In this document: in pieces, positions 1-7,926 of the stretch | How positions within the stretch are numbered: position 1 is the stretch's first letter | Layout: each line of letters starts with the position of its first letter | NCBI GenBank assembly: GCA_022969215.1 | Contig: JALJPA010000030.1 | Coordinates: 1 to 32,387 of the forward strand | Source of the DNA: Colwellia sp. | GTDB lineage: Bacteria; Pseudomonadota; Gammaproteobacteria; Enterobacterales; Alteromonadaceae | Direction of reading: 5' to 3' | Length of the DNA: 32,387 nucleotides | The notes under the pieces: model-generated | What the model saw: the letters and a program-made list of their open reading frames with translations, nothing else | Told to the model about the DNA's origin: nothing | Databases searched by the model: none | Position numbers and translations under genes: made by a program

Positions 1-6
1 TTTACC

Positions 7-38
7 GCGCCTTCTATTTTTAGTTAGGCGCTTTTTTT
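7..38 (+). terminator. Intrinsic terminator in repeat copy 1
   Basis: The stem pairs GCGCCT (7-12) with AGGCGC (26-31), with a 13-nt loop, followed by T at 32-38. It would end a plus-strand transcript that begins before the window. Confidence 0.65.
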
Positions 39-107
39 GTATGAAATTCAGCGAATAGAATAACAGCTATGTTATTCCGCCATCATTAGTACCGTTTCAT
101 GTTTTAC

Positions 108-139
108 GCGCCTTCTAGTTTTAGTTTGGCGCTTTTTTT
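108..139 (+). terminator. Intrinsic terminator in repeat copy 2
   Basis: GCGCC (108-112) pairs with GGCGC (128-132), and T fills 133-139. The loop contains a small CTA/TAG inner pairing. It is the tandem partner of the terminator at 7-38. Confidence 0.6.
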
Positions 140-244
140 GTCTGACATTCAGCAAATAGAATAACAACACTATTATTCCGCCATCATTAGTGCCGTTTCA
201 TTAAGTTTATGATTTTGTTGTGCTCCGGAAAAACAAATCAAGGC

Positions 245-290
245 AAGGCGCTTGATTCAGCATAGCTGGCGTGTGTGATTGAAAGCAACG
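245..290. repeat. 46-bp dispersed-type element, copy A
   Basis: It begins AAGGCGCTTG and ends AGCAACG, with a small central hairpin CAGC-ATA-GCTG at 258-268. A second stretch at 27860-27905 has the same ends and exactly the same length but a different middle. It is immediately followed by an ACGCC/GGCGT hairpin (288-302) and a CCCGC/GTGGG hairpin (near 310-323). No gene overlaps it. Confidence 0.5.
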
Positions 291-648
291 CCGCCTTGGC
301 GTATTTTACCCCGCAAAAGTGGGCAATAATTTAACGGAAGGGGCATAAGATTTAATAACAGCCTATGTAAGAGTACCAGCGACATTCTTCCACCATCACT
401 TGATATGTACTATGTTTACCCGTTTTCATCACTAAAATAAGCTATAGGACGCTCTAAAAGCGTAAATAGTAGCCCACTTATCTCTAGGTAATTTTTTATA
501 GTTGTGGGGGTTTTATCAGAATGAGCTTAATGAATAAAAATATTTTGAAATAAAATGAACTTATCGTTTCTTAAGGCGTCTTAACTATTGAAACATTCTT
601 CCCTGGATTGCTTTCATTTAATTTAAGTATTGTTTGCTTAGATAACCG
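291..648. other. Non-coding stretch, possible small RNA region
   Basis: No convincing reading frame lies here. The stretch holds small hairpins, for example ACGCT/AGCGT near 449-463, and ends in a U-rich segment leading into the strong plus-strand terminator at 649-674. A terminator with no gene in front of it suggests a small untranslated RNA in the last 100-250 bases, but I recognise no RNA family and no clear promoter, so this is an inference only. The frame that can be read at 608-931 is the antisense shadow of the end of gshA. Confidence 0.25.
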
Positions 649-674
649 GCGCGTCACCTTGACGCGCTTTTTTT
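649..674 (+). terminator. Strong plus-strand intrinsic terminator
   Basis: A perfect 8-bp stem pairs GCGCGTCA (649-656) with TGACGCGC (660-667) around a 3-nt loop, followed by seven T (668-674). It points towards gshA, which is on the other strand, so it does not terminate gshA. Read on the minus strand it has no T-run after the stem. Confidence 0.8.
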
Positions 675-731
675 ATTTGTATCTTTCTGATTTATCTAAC
701 AATAGTTTACTCGACACCTCACCTTTGGCTA

Positions 732-2336
732 TTAAGCGAAATAATCAGTTAAAAAATCATCGAAATTTAGTTCATCACCAGCTTCAATTTCAGCTTGCGC
801 TTGATGAGAAGCGGGTACACTGTCGTCAAAGAAGGCTTGGTTATAAAATTGGTAATCGCGTGCTTTCGCCTGTTGCTGATATTGACTGGCTTTATCTAAA
901 GCATAGGTTGATAAACACTGCTCTTGAATAGCGGATAATAGCTGCGCCGAAGGCGTTAAACTCGCATCATTAATTTTAGCTTGCTCACGCACAATGGCGG
1001 CACTGTAATTACTGGTTTGGTAAGCCTTATCTAACAGCTCAGCCACAAGTTGCAGCTGCTCAAATATCTCATTTCCCCAAGTAGCAACCGATTTAAGTTT
1101 AACTTCACCTTGGTTATTACTATCAGACAATAATAACTCAGGGTCTCTACCACGTAACACTACCTCATTCATATTCGAGTCATGAATTTTTTGTGCCTCG
1201 CAATCAAACTCTTTATTATCGACAAAAGCGCAAAAGGTAAGGAATATATCTAAAAAGTGAACTTGTTCGATGCTAATACCGGTATCTGAAAAAGGATTAA
1301 CATCAAGGGCTCTCACCTCAATGTATTCTACTCCACGCTCTCCTAGCGCAACTGAAGGCTTTTCTCCAGATTTAGCTACTCGTTTAGGACGAATAGGTGC
1401 ATACAGCTCATTTTCAATTTGTAGTACATTGTCATTCAGCTGTTGATATTGACCATTAACCTTGATACCAATACCAGCAAAGTCTTTAGATTTTAGTTTT
1501 ATCGCTTGTTGCACACCATCAACATAATCTGCCAAGTTGTTGTAACAGATTTTCAAAGTTGATTGTTCCGAGCTGGTATAACCTAAATCACTCATGCGTA
1601 AGGAAGTAGCATATTCAAGATAAAGTGCGCCAAAAGGTGATTTTTTAAAAGGTAACTTATGTTCTTTACCTTGTAAAAAAGATCCACAGATCGCCGGAGA
1701 GCTGCCGTATAAATAAGGGATCAACCAACAAAAACGCTTATAATTTCTTAAGATAGAAAAATATCGATCGGAAATAAAGTCATCTAATGATAAAGGTTTA
1801 TCTCCTGATGACTTTAAATTAGCACTGTCATTTAGTTGCTTTTGCACCTGCCAAAAGTCTCGCGAAAATGAAAAATTAAAATGAATACCTGAGATGACTT
1901 GCATCATAGAGCCATAACGATTTTTCAGCCCTTGACGATAAACCGTCTTCATTTTACCAATATTAGAGCTGCCATACTGAGCTAGCGGTATTTTTTCAGC
2001 ATCATTAACAAAACATGGCATACTCATCGGCCATAATAGCTCCCCTTCAATATTTTCAAAGGTGTACTTCTGAATATCTTGTAGCTGGGCAATAGCTTGC
2101 TCTGGTGAATAACTTACCGGGGTAATAAATTCAAGCAAAGTCTCTGAGTAATCGGTAGTTATCTGTCCATGAGTCAGCGCTGAACCCAGCTGATAATAAT
2201 GACCATGTTCAGATAGTTTACCCTCAGGCAATATGCGTAATGCTTCTCGCTCTATACCGCGCCCAATACCGGCAACGGCAGCTAAATTTTCACTTTGGCT
2301 AAAGGCGCCAATATAATCTGTTAATGAGAGTGTCAA
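732..2336 (-). CDS. gshA: Glutamate-cysteine ligase GshA
   Basis: This enzyme joins L-glutamate and L-cysteine using ATP, the first and rate-setting step of glutathione synthesis in the cytoplasm. At 534 residues it is slightly longer than E. coli GshA (518). Family segments are clear: GIGRGIEREALRI near residues 23-35, then THGQITTDYSETLLEF, YGSSNIGKMKTVYRQGL and EVRALDVNPFSDTGI, all typical of the proteobacterial ligase fold. The start codon is TTG (2334-2336), with AGGA six bases upstream; E. coli gshA also uses TTG, as I recall, which fits a low translation rate. The gene stands alone. It is separated from the upstream peptidase gene by the strong terminator at 2422-2462, so it should have its own promoter in the 85 bases before the start. 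No clear terminator follows it on the minus strand. Confidence 0.96.
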   Translation of the reverse strand: MTLSLTDYIGAFSQSENLAAVAGIGRGIEREALRILPEGKLSEHGHYYQLGSALTHGQITTDYSETLLEFITPVSYSPEQAIAQLQDIQKYTFENIEGELLWPMSMPCFVNDAEKIPLAQYGSSNIGKMKTVYRQGLKNRYGSMMQVISGIHFNFSFSRDFWQVQKQLNDSANLKSSGDKPLSLDDFISDRYFSILRNYKRFCWLIPYLYGSSPAICGSFLQGKEHKLPFKKSPFGALYLEYATSLRMSDLGYTSSEQSTLKICYNNLADYVDGVQQAIKLKSKDFAGIGIKVNGQYQQLNDNVLQIENELYAPIRPKRVAKSGEKPSVALGERGVEYIEVRALDVNPFSDTGISIEQVHFLDIFLTFCAFVDNKEFDCEAQKIHDSNMNEVVLRGRDPELLLSDSNNQGEVKLKSVATWGNEIFEQLQLVAELLDKAYQTSNYSAAIVREQAKINDASLTPSAQLLSAIQEQCLSTYALDKASQYQQQAKARDYQFYNQAFFDDSVPASHQAQAEIEAGDELNFDDFLTDYFA

Positions 2337-2421
2337 AATAATTCCTATCTATACGAATGCGCTAAGTAGAGCCATTAGCTTAATTTAGTATTTAGCGAGT
2401 AAGGGTTTAAGTGTCTAAAAC

Positions 2422-2462
2422 AAAAGACCCCTTATTGATACGATATTAATAAGGGGTCTTTT
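2422..2462 (-). terminator. Terminator of the M16 peptidase gene
   Basis: A perfect 15-bp stem pairs AAAAGACCCCTTATT (2422-2436) with AATAAGGGGTCTTTT (2448-2462) around an 11-nt loop. On the minus strand it is followed by TTTTGTTTT. It lies between the peptidase gene and gshA and should insulate the two. Confidence 0.9.
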
Positions 2463-2519
2463 AATGTTTTTCAATACCTAGTAATTAAATTTTGGCTTTA
2501 TTTATTATACCCAATGGTA

Positions 2520-5399
2520 TTATTTGGCCAATTTCAAGTCAACGACTTCAATACCAAGCTTTTCTAATTGTGGCTTAACTACTTGACCGTCACCAACAAC
2601 AATCCATTGCATAGGTTTTGCTAATTCTTTTGCAGCAATAGCATTTAACTGCTTAAGAGTGATGTTATGGATAATTTCACCTTGTTGCTCACCGTAATTA
2701 ACTGGCAGATTAAATTGTAACAATTGTCTTAAGAAGCCACTTTTTTGACTCGGCGTTTCAAAACTTAACGCTTCATTTTGTGAAATGGCTTGGCGCATAA
2801 AGGTAACTTCGTCATCCGTTAAGCCATGTTGTTGGTAGTTTTTTAGCTCGGTTTCGATTTCAAGCATAGCATCATAGGTATGCTCTTTCTTAACACTAGC
2901 GCCAGCACTGATGCGCCCAAGGGTTTTACCAGCAGAGAAGTAACTTGAGGCGCCGTAGGTATAACCTTTGTCTTCACGTAGGTTTAAATTAATACGGCTA
3001 TTAAATGCGCTACCTAGGGGATAATTCATTAACGTGGCTTTAAAGTGTTCACCGGTCGCATCATAAGTCATGGCTCTTCTCGAAAGCTTGATTACCGATT
3101 GACTGGCACTAGGTAAATCAACAAAATAAAGTTTATTTGGCGTTACTTGTGGGAACTGATAATCACCATGAATACTGTAGTCTTTGCCCTGCCAAGCTTT
3201 CAAGGTCGCTAATTTTGCTAATAACTCAGCTTTATCAATATCACCCACCACAACTAGGCTTGCTTTAGCTGGTGAAAAGTAAGCTTGATAAAAACCTTTG
3301 ATATCATCAAGTGATATCGATGATACCGTAGCTATGGTGCCACTGTCGGCTAAACCAAAGCGATTGTTCTCACCGTAAGTCACTTGCTTTAATGCTCTAC
3401 TGGCTAAAGTACGTGCATCTTTATTACCTTGCTCTAACCCTTGAATCAACTGATTTTTAACTCTATCAAAATCCTCTTGGGCAAAGGCTGGTTTAAACAT
3501 CATTTCGTTCATTAACGCTAACGTCGCATCTAGGTTTTTAACTAAACTGTTAACTTTGATATAAGTATTACGACCAGCTGCACCGATAGAAATATTACTG
3601 CCAAGTTTAGCGAGTTCATTCGATAACTCTTCTTTGCTGTGCAAGGTAGTGCCTTCATTCATCAGACCTGCGGTTAAACTCGCTAAGCCGGCTTTATCAA
3701 CTGAGTCGAGTAAGACACCGCCATCAAGGCTTAATAATAAACTCACCGTTGGTGTTTCACTGTTTTTAGTGGCAATAACTTCAATGCCATTATCAAATGT
3801 CTCACGCCATAAACTTGGTACGGTAATCTGTGGGTTAGCGCCAGAGCTTGGCATAACACTGCGATCAAAATCACTGGTGTTTTTCATCAGTGGTGTATCA
3901 AGTTGTGCCAGCGTTGGTGGATTACTAACATCCGGCAGAGCAAAGTTATTTGCTTTCGCTACTAGCGCTTCTTGCCCGTGTGGCACTATTGATAAAACTG
4001 CAGCGCCCTTGCCCTGAATATATTGCTTAAATACACGCATAACATCGGCTTTAGTTACTTTATTATAACGAGCGACTTGTTGTTCAGTGTAATTGGCATT
4101 ACCTAACATGGTTTGATAATGGGCTAAGTTAGAGACTTTACCTGAAACACTTTGCAAACCGTAAATAGTGCCAGTTTCAATGCCTACTTTGGTTTTCAAT
4201 AGATCATCAGAATTAACACCGCGCTCTTCAAATTCAACTAGCGTGTCATTAATCACTTGTTCAATTTTTGCTAGTGATAAACCTTGTTGTGGGTTTGGCA
4301 AAGCAAAGAAATTCATACCACACGCTAATTCACGACATGGGTGACTCGCTCCGGCTTGTACGGCAACTCCAGACTTCACTAAGTTTTTATAAAGCAGTGA
4401 TGTTGGACCACCACCTAAAATATTCGCAAGTACGTCCAGCGCTGGTTCATCTTCATGCATACCATAAACAGTAGGAAAACTAATGTAAAGCAGTGGCAAA
4501 GAAACATTATCGCTAAAAGAGTAATAACGATTATCGGTCAAGGTAACTGATTTTTTGGCAATATTTTCTACCGCAGGGCCAGCATTAAGTGTACCAAAGT
4601 ACTTGTTCACCCAAGCAAGGGTTTGCGCTTCATCAATATCACCACCGATAGTCAATACCGCATTATTAGGTCCGTACCAACGAGAGAAAAATTCTTTTAA
4701 ATCGGTTACTGTGCCGCGGTCTAAATCTGACATATAGCCAATCACCGGCCATGAATAAGGATGTTCACGTGGGAAAATCATTTGATTCACGGTTTCATTT
4801 AATCGGCCGTAAGGACGATTATCAACATTTTGGCCACGTTCATTTTTAACCGTTGCACGTTGTATCTCGAATTTTTCTGGGGTAATGGCTTCAAGTAAAA
4901 AGCCCATACGGTCAGACTCAAGCCACAACATTTTTTCTAATTGGTTTTTCGGCACAGTTTCAAAATAGTTAGTTCGATCTGAATTGGTGGTGCCATTTAA
5001 GTCGCCGCCACTTTGCGTAACCACTTTAAAGTGTTGCTCATCGGCAACATTTTGTGAGCCTTGAAACATCATATGTTCAAAGAAATGGGCAAAGCCGGAC
5101 TTACCTAGCTGTTCACGGGCTGAGCCAACATGATAGGTGACATCAACATGTACTAAAGGATCAGAATTGTCTTGGTGTAAAATCACCGTTAAGCCATTAG
5201 CTAACTGGTACTTTTTAAAAGGAATATTAATAGTATCTTGCGCAGCAACGACGGTTTCTACCAGGGTGACGCCGGTAGGTAGTTGTGCTGTTTCTTGACT
5301 ACTACAAGCAAATAATAACGCCGTACTAGCGGCTATCGCTGAGAGTCTAAATTTATTTATTACCTGCGCAGAAAGGCGGCTTTGAAGAGATTTTCGCAA
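2520..5399 (-). CDS. M16 family zinc metallopeptidase, predicted lipoprotein
   Basis: This is a 959-residue protein with two M16 (pitrilysin/insulinase-type) halves. The N-terminal half has the inverted zinc motif HFFEH at residues 105-109, with the third likely ligand Glu187 in the stretch KNERGQ. The C-terminal half lacks the motif but has the R/Y segment NLREDKGYTYGASSYF, typical of the partner half that closes over the substrate. A signal peptide with lipobox LFAC (Cys32) predicts a lipoprotein of the periplasmic side. The start is TTG at 5397-5399, with AGGA seven bases before it and no in-frame ATG before the zinc motif. Family members degrade peptides; the substrate here is unknown. 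It is a single-gene transcript, divergent from the pseudouridine synthase gene and closed by the 2422-2462 terminator. Confidence 0.93.
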   Translation of the reverse strand: MRKSLQSRLSAQVINKFRLSAIAASTALLFACSSQETAQLPTGVTLVETVVAAQDTINIPFKKYQLANGLTVILHQDNSDPLVHVDVTYHVGSAREQLGKSGFAHFFEHMMFQGSQNVADEQHFKVVTQSGGDLNGTTNSDRTNYFETVPKNQLEKMLWLESDRMGFLLEAITPEKFEIQRATVKNERGQNVDNRPYGRLNETVNQMIFPREHPYSWPVIGYMSDLDRGTVTDLKEFFSRWYGPNNAVLTIGGDIDEAQTLAWVNKYFGTLNAGPAVENIAKKSVTLTDNRYYSFSDNVSLPLLYISFPTVYGMHEDEPALDVLANILGGGPTSLLYKNLVKSGVAVQAGASHPCRELACGMNFFALPNPQQGLSLAKIEQVINDTLVEFEERGVNSDDLLKTKVGIETGTIYGLQSVSGKVSNLAHYQTMLGNANYTEQQVARYNKVTKADVMRVFKQYIQGKGAAVLSIVPHGQEALVAKANNFALPDVSNPPTLAQLDTPLMKNTSDFDRSVMPSSGANPQITVPSLWRETFDNGIEVIATKNSETPTVSLLLSLDGGVLLDSVDKAGLASLTAGLMNEGTTLHSKEELSNELAKLGSNISIGAAGRNTYIKVNSLVKNLDATLALMNEMMFKPAFAQEDFDRVKNQLIQGLEQGNKDARTLASRALKQVTYGENNRFGLADSGTIATVSSISLDDIKGFYQAYFSPAKASLVVVGDIDKAELLAKLATLKAWQGKDYSIHGDYQFPQVTPNKLYFVDLPSASQSVIKLSRRAMTYDATGEHFKATLMNYPLGSAFNSRINLNLREDKGYTYGASSYFSAGKTLGRISAGASVKKEHTYDAMLEIETELKNYQQHGLTDDEVTFMRQAISQNEALSFETPSQKSGFLRQLLQFNLPVNYGEQQGEIIHNITLKQLNAIAAKELAKPMQWIVVGDGQVVKPQLEKLGIEVVDLKLAK

Positions 5400-5441
5400 A
5401 ATAACATCCTGTAAAAAGAGTAAAATATTTATGATTGAATT

Positions 5442-5450
5442 ATCATAGCA
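5442..5450 (-). promoter_or_regulatory. Predicted extended -10 promoter of the M16 peptidase gene
   Basis: On the minus strand the sequence TGCTATGAT forms an extended -10 element, with TATGAT at 5442-5447. Transcription would begin near 5435, about 36 bases before the TTG start. No good -35 is visible, as is usual for extended -10 promoters. Confidence 0.4.
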
Positions 5451-5477
5451 AACATAAAGTCTTTTCGGTTAATTTAA

Positions 5478-6182
5478 ATGTTTAAAACTATTGCAGAACA
5501 CCATGATTTCATTGTGGTTGATAAAGAACCGGGCGTTAATTTTCATGATGAAGGTGATATCGGCTCAGGGCTATTCTCACAAGTAAAGAGCCAAGTTAAT
5601 AAGCAACATAAAAAACAAGATGAAAGAGTTGAGCTCTACCCGGTACACAGATTAGATAAAATGACCTCTGGTTTAGTTATTTTTGCCAAAAACTTAGCCT
5701 GTGCGCAAACCTTTGGCCAGCTATTTGAAGATCACGAAATAGAAAAATATTACCTTGCAATAGGTGATAAAAAACCGAGTAAAAAGCAGGGCCTAATTAA
5801 AGGTGATATGGCTAAGAGTCGCCGCGGTATGTTCAAATTATTGCGTACTATGGAAAATCCGGCAATCACCCAGTTTTTCTCCTTTAGCATTGCTAACAAG
5901 CAAAGGTTATATCTACTTAAACCTCATTCAGGTAAGACCCACCAATTACGGGTAGCGCTGGCGAGTATTGGCGCGCCGATTGTTGGCGACCCTTTATATT
6001 ACAGTCAGTCAACCGCAGACCGAGGTTATTTACATGCCTATGCACTCAAGTTCAGTTATTTAGGCGAAGAGTTTGAGTTTACTTCGCTACCGACGAAAGG
6101 CGAATATTATCTTAATGAAGCGCTTAATGAGCAATTAGCGGCAATAAAAAAACCTTGGCAGTTAAACTGGCCAAGGCTTTAA
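5478..6182 (+). CDS. RluA-family pseudouridine synthase (TIGR01621-type)
   Basis: The protein has 234 residues. It carries the RluA catalytic motif HRLDKMTSGL, with catalytic Asp60, and the family segment KPHSGKTHQLRVALASIGAPIVGDPLY near residues 155-180 (in pieces: GKTHQLRVAL, GAPIVGDPLY). Such enzymes isomerise specific uridines of rRNA or tRNA to pseudouridine. The short form without an S4 domain fits the TIGR01621 subgroup, whose target is not known to me. The gene diverges from the M16 peptidase gene, with 78 bases between them. Its last codons contain the hairpin that terminates the convergent symporter gene. Confidence 0.9.
   Translation: MFKTIAEHHDFIVVDKEPGVNFHDEGDIGSGLFSQVKSQVNKQHKKQDERVELYPVHRLDKMTSGLVIFAKNLACAQTFGQLFEDHEIEKYYLAIGDKKPSKKQGLIKGDMAKSRRGMFKLLRTMENPAITQFFSFSIANKQRLYLLKPHSGKTHQLRVALASIGAPIVGDPLYYSQSTADRGYLHAYALKFSYLGEEFEFTSLPTKGEYYLNEALNEQLAAIKKPWQLNWPRL
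6146..6176 (-). terminator. Terminator for the symporter, embedded in the neighbouring gene
   Basis: CCTTGGCAGTT (6153-6163) pairs with AACTG-G-CCAAGG (6165-6176) with one bulged G. Read on the minus strand, the stem is followed by seven T (6152-6146). The hairpin lies inside the last codons of the plus-strand pseudouridine synthase gene. On the plus strand only GCTTTAATT follows, a weaker signal. Confidence 0.7.
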
Positions 6183-6230
6183 TTATGACTATATCTTGTC
6201 TTAAAACTTTACTAATCATTTAGCTTTACA

Positions 6231-6339
6231 GCGACATGTTTGATATTTAGGCAAGACAGAGTATGTGACGTGTAGTCCCCTACACGAACATACGGTTACT
6301 CCTACTTAGCAGGCAGTATAAACTTCAAACAGGTGTCGT
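6231..6339. repeat. Nested palindromic element between convergent genes
   Basis: The outer arms are GCGACATGTTTGA (6231-6243) and TCAAACAGGTGTCGT (6325-6339), which pair with small gaps. Inside, GTATGT (6261-6266) pairs with ACATAC (6288-6293), and GTGTAG (6270-6275) with CTACAC (6280-6285) around a TCCC loop. The right arm runs into the stop codon of the symporter gene (6339-6341). The architecture is that of a folded RNA or a MITE-like dispersed element. I cannot tell whether other copies exist in the genome. Confidence 0.6.
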
Positions 6340-7685
6340 TAAAGAGAATGCCAGAATACTAATGCAATAGCTGTAGGACAAACAAACTTAGTATACCAAG
6401 GCCAAATCTTCCAAAAAAGACTGTGTTCAGCAGTATCATTACCTTGCTTAATCTCCGCTAATATATCACTTCTATGCCATATCCAAGTGGCAAATATACA
6501 GCACAACATAGCTATGATTGGTTGACCATATTGGGTTGATAAAATGGCAATGAAATCTAGCATCCATTCCAAATTAACCACAATAATAATACTTAGCACT
6601 AAAATGCCTAAACCAATAAAGGTGGTTGCTCGCTCACGTGGTATATCATGACGTTCTACTGCAAAAGATACCGGTCCTTCCAGCATAGAGATACTCGATG
6701 TTAATGCCGCAATAGACATTAAAACAAAGAAACCAAAAGCAACAAATAAACCAACAAAGCCCATGCCCGAAAATAATGCCGGCAAAACCGTAAAGACAAG
6801 ATTAGAGCCAGAGATTAAACTGCCGTCTTCAGCAAAAATAGCTACGCCCTGCGCCTGTGCTACATACATAGATGGGATAATTAATAAGCCCGCTAAAAAG
6901 GCAATAGAGACATCAATTAGGGTTACTTGTGCGCCTAGAGTCACTAAGTTTTCTTTCTTAGCAATATAAGAGCCATAAATAATCATCACACTGGTACCCA
7001 GTGACAAGGAGAAAAATGCTTGCCCTAAAGCACTGATCAATAAATCAGGCTCTAATACTCGAGAAAAATCAGGATTTAAATAGGCATTAAAACCCTCACT
7101 TGCACCTTCAAGGGTAAAAACGTAAATGATTAATAATATCAGTAAACCTATTAACATAGGCATAAGACGCTTTGACCACTTCTCAATGCCCTGCTCAACT
7201 CCACTTCGAATAATTAAAATGGTCAGTACCATAAAGAACGCAGTAAAAAGGATATTGCGAATAAGGGAGTGATTGATTAACCAGTCAGCTGCTTCAGTTA
7301 AACCCGCTAACCTTGCTAAAGGTTCAAGTGCATAAGACATCATCCAACCGGCGATAATGCCATAAAAACTTAAAATAAGTGCCGCACAAATAATGCCGCC
7401 AAAGCCGACAATAAAACCAAAACGTTTTTGCCACGGTTTGCGGGCAATTTTTTGCATACTGCTCACGGCATTGGCTTGACCATAACGGCCAATTAATAGC
7501 TCAGCCATAAAAGCGGGGTAAGCTAAACAAAATGCCAACACCAAATAAACCAGTACAAAAGCAGCACCGCCATTACTTGCGGTTTGGGTTGGAAAACCCC
7601 AAATATTACCTAAGCCAACAGCAGAGCCTGCGGCTGCCATAATGAAACCGAAACGCGAACTAAAGCCGCCTCTTGAAACACCCAT
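6339..7685 (-). CDS. Sodium-dependent transporter, NSS (SNF) family
   Basis: This is a 448-residue inner-membrane protein with 11-12 predicted helices. The N-terminus carries the family signature FGFIMAAAGSAVGLGNIWGFP (in pieces: AAGSAVGLGNIWGFP near residues 18-32), the unwound first helix that binds sodium and substrate. A second conserved patch, QAFFSLSLGTSVMIIYGSY, is the helix-6 region. Family members carry amino acids or related small molecules with sodium; the substrate cannot be read from the sequence. The length is typical of bacterial members. The start ATG has AGGA five bases upstream. The gene is monocistronic: the hairpin at 7837-7885 ends the upstream gene, and the terminator at 6146-6176 ends this one after about 160 bases of structured 3' region. 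Confidence 0.93.
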   Translation of the reverse strand: MGVSRGGFSSRFGFIMAAAGSAVGLGNIWGFPTQTASNGGAAFVLVYLVLAFCLAYPAFMAELLIGRYGQANAVSSMQKIARKPWQKRFGFIVGFGGIICAALILSFYGIIAGWMMSYALEPLARLAGLTEAADWLINHSLIRNILFTAFFMVLTILIIRSGVEQGIEKWSKRLMPMLIGLLILLIIYVFTLEGASEGFNAYLNPDFSRVLEPDLLISALGQAFFSLSLGTSVMIIYGSYIAKKENLVTLGAQVTLIDVSIAFLAGLLIIPSMYVAQAQGVAIFAEDGSLISGSNLVFTVLPALFSGMGFVGLFVAFGFFVLMSIAALTSSISMLEGPVSFAVERHDIPRERATTFIGLGILVLSIIIVVNLEWMLDFIAILSTQYGQPIIAMLCCIFATWIWHRSDILAEIKQGNDTAEHSLFWKIWPWYTKFVCPTAIALVFWHSL

Positions 7686-7836
7686 TTACTTCCTCACTCT
7701 CTTGCATTCGCTTTAAAAATTATCCGTTGAATTTAGGTTACCCTTACTTTCAAGGAGATTATTATTGTTATATTTTATAAGTGCCCTAATCTACGCAATT
7801 ACGGCTAAGAAAAATAGCGTTAGGGGTTAAATAAAG

Positions 7837-7885
7837 AAAAAAGCCCGGTGTATCACTCTCTGTACAGAGTTTTACACAAGGCTTT
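7837..7885 (-). terminator. Terminator of the ABC-2/M1 operon
   Basis: AAAGCC (7840-7845) pairs with GGCTTT (7880-7885), with inner pairings GTGTA/TACAC and ACTCT/AGAGT. On the minus strand it ends in a run of six T. It is placed 40-90 bases after the stop codon of the permease/peptidase gene. Confidence 0.8.
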
Positions 7886-7926
7886 ACATTTTTTAACACT
7901 ATAATCAGTTAACTAACCTTTATCGG

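Larger units (their letters stand above)
1..201. repeat. Tandem 101-bp direct repeat, two copies
   Basis: Copy 1 covers about 1-100 and copy 2 about 102-201. They align without gaps at an offset of 101, with about 10 differences over 95 positions counted by eye. Each copy starts with a GCGCC/GGCGC hairpin followed by seven T, then a conserved part ending in CCGCCATCATTAGT and CCGTTTCAT. The array may continue left of the window. No reading frame spans it. It looks like repeated 3' ends of a transcribed unit, but what lies upstream cannot be seen. Confidence 0.85.

Noticed and set aside
1-731. rRNA or tRNA gene near the tandem terminators
   Set aside because: No cloverleaf or rRNA sequence could be found by reading; any such gene would lie left of the window.
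608-931. 107-codon plus-strand frame
   Set aside because: Its second half is antisense to the end of gshA, it crosses the terminator at 649-674, and the protein resembles nothing.
6231-6339. Integron attC site
   Set aside because: It lacks the GTTRRRY and RYYYAAC core pair, and no integrase or cassette genes are nearby.
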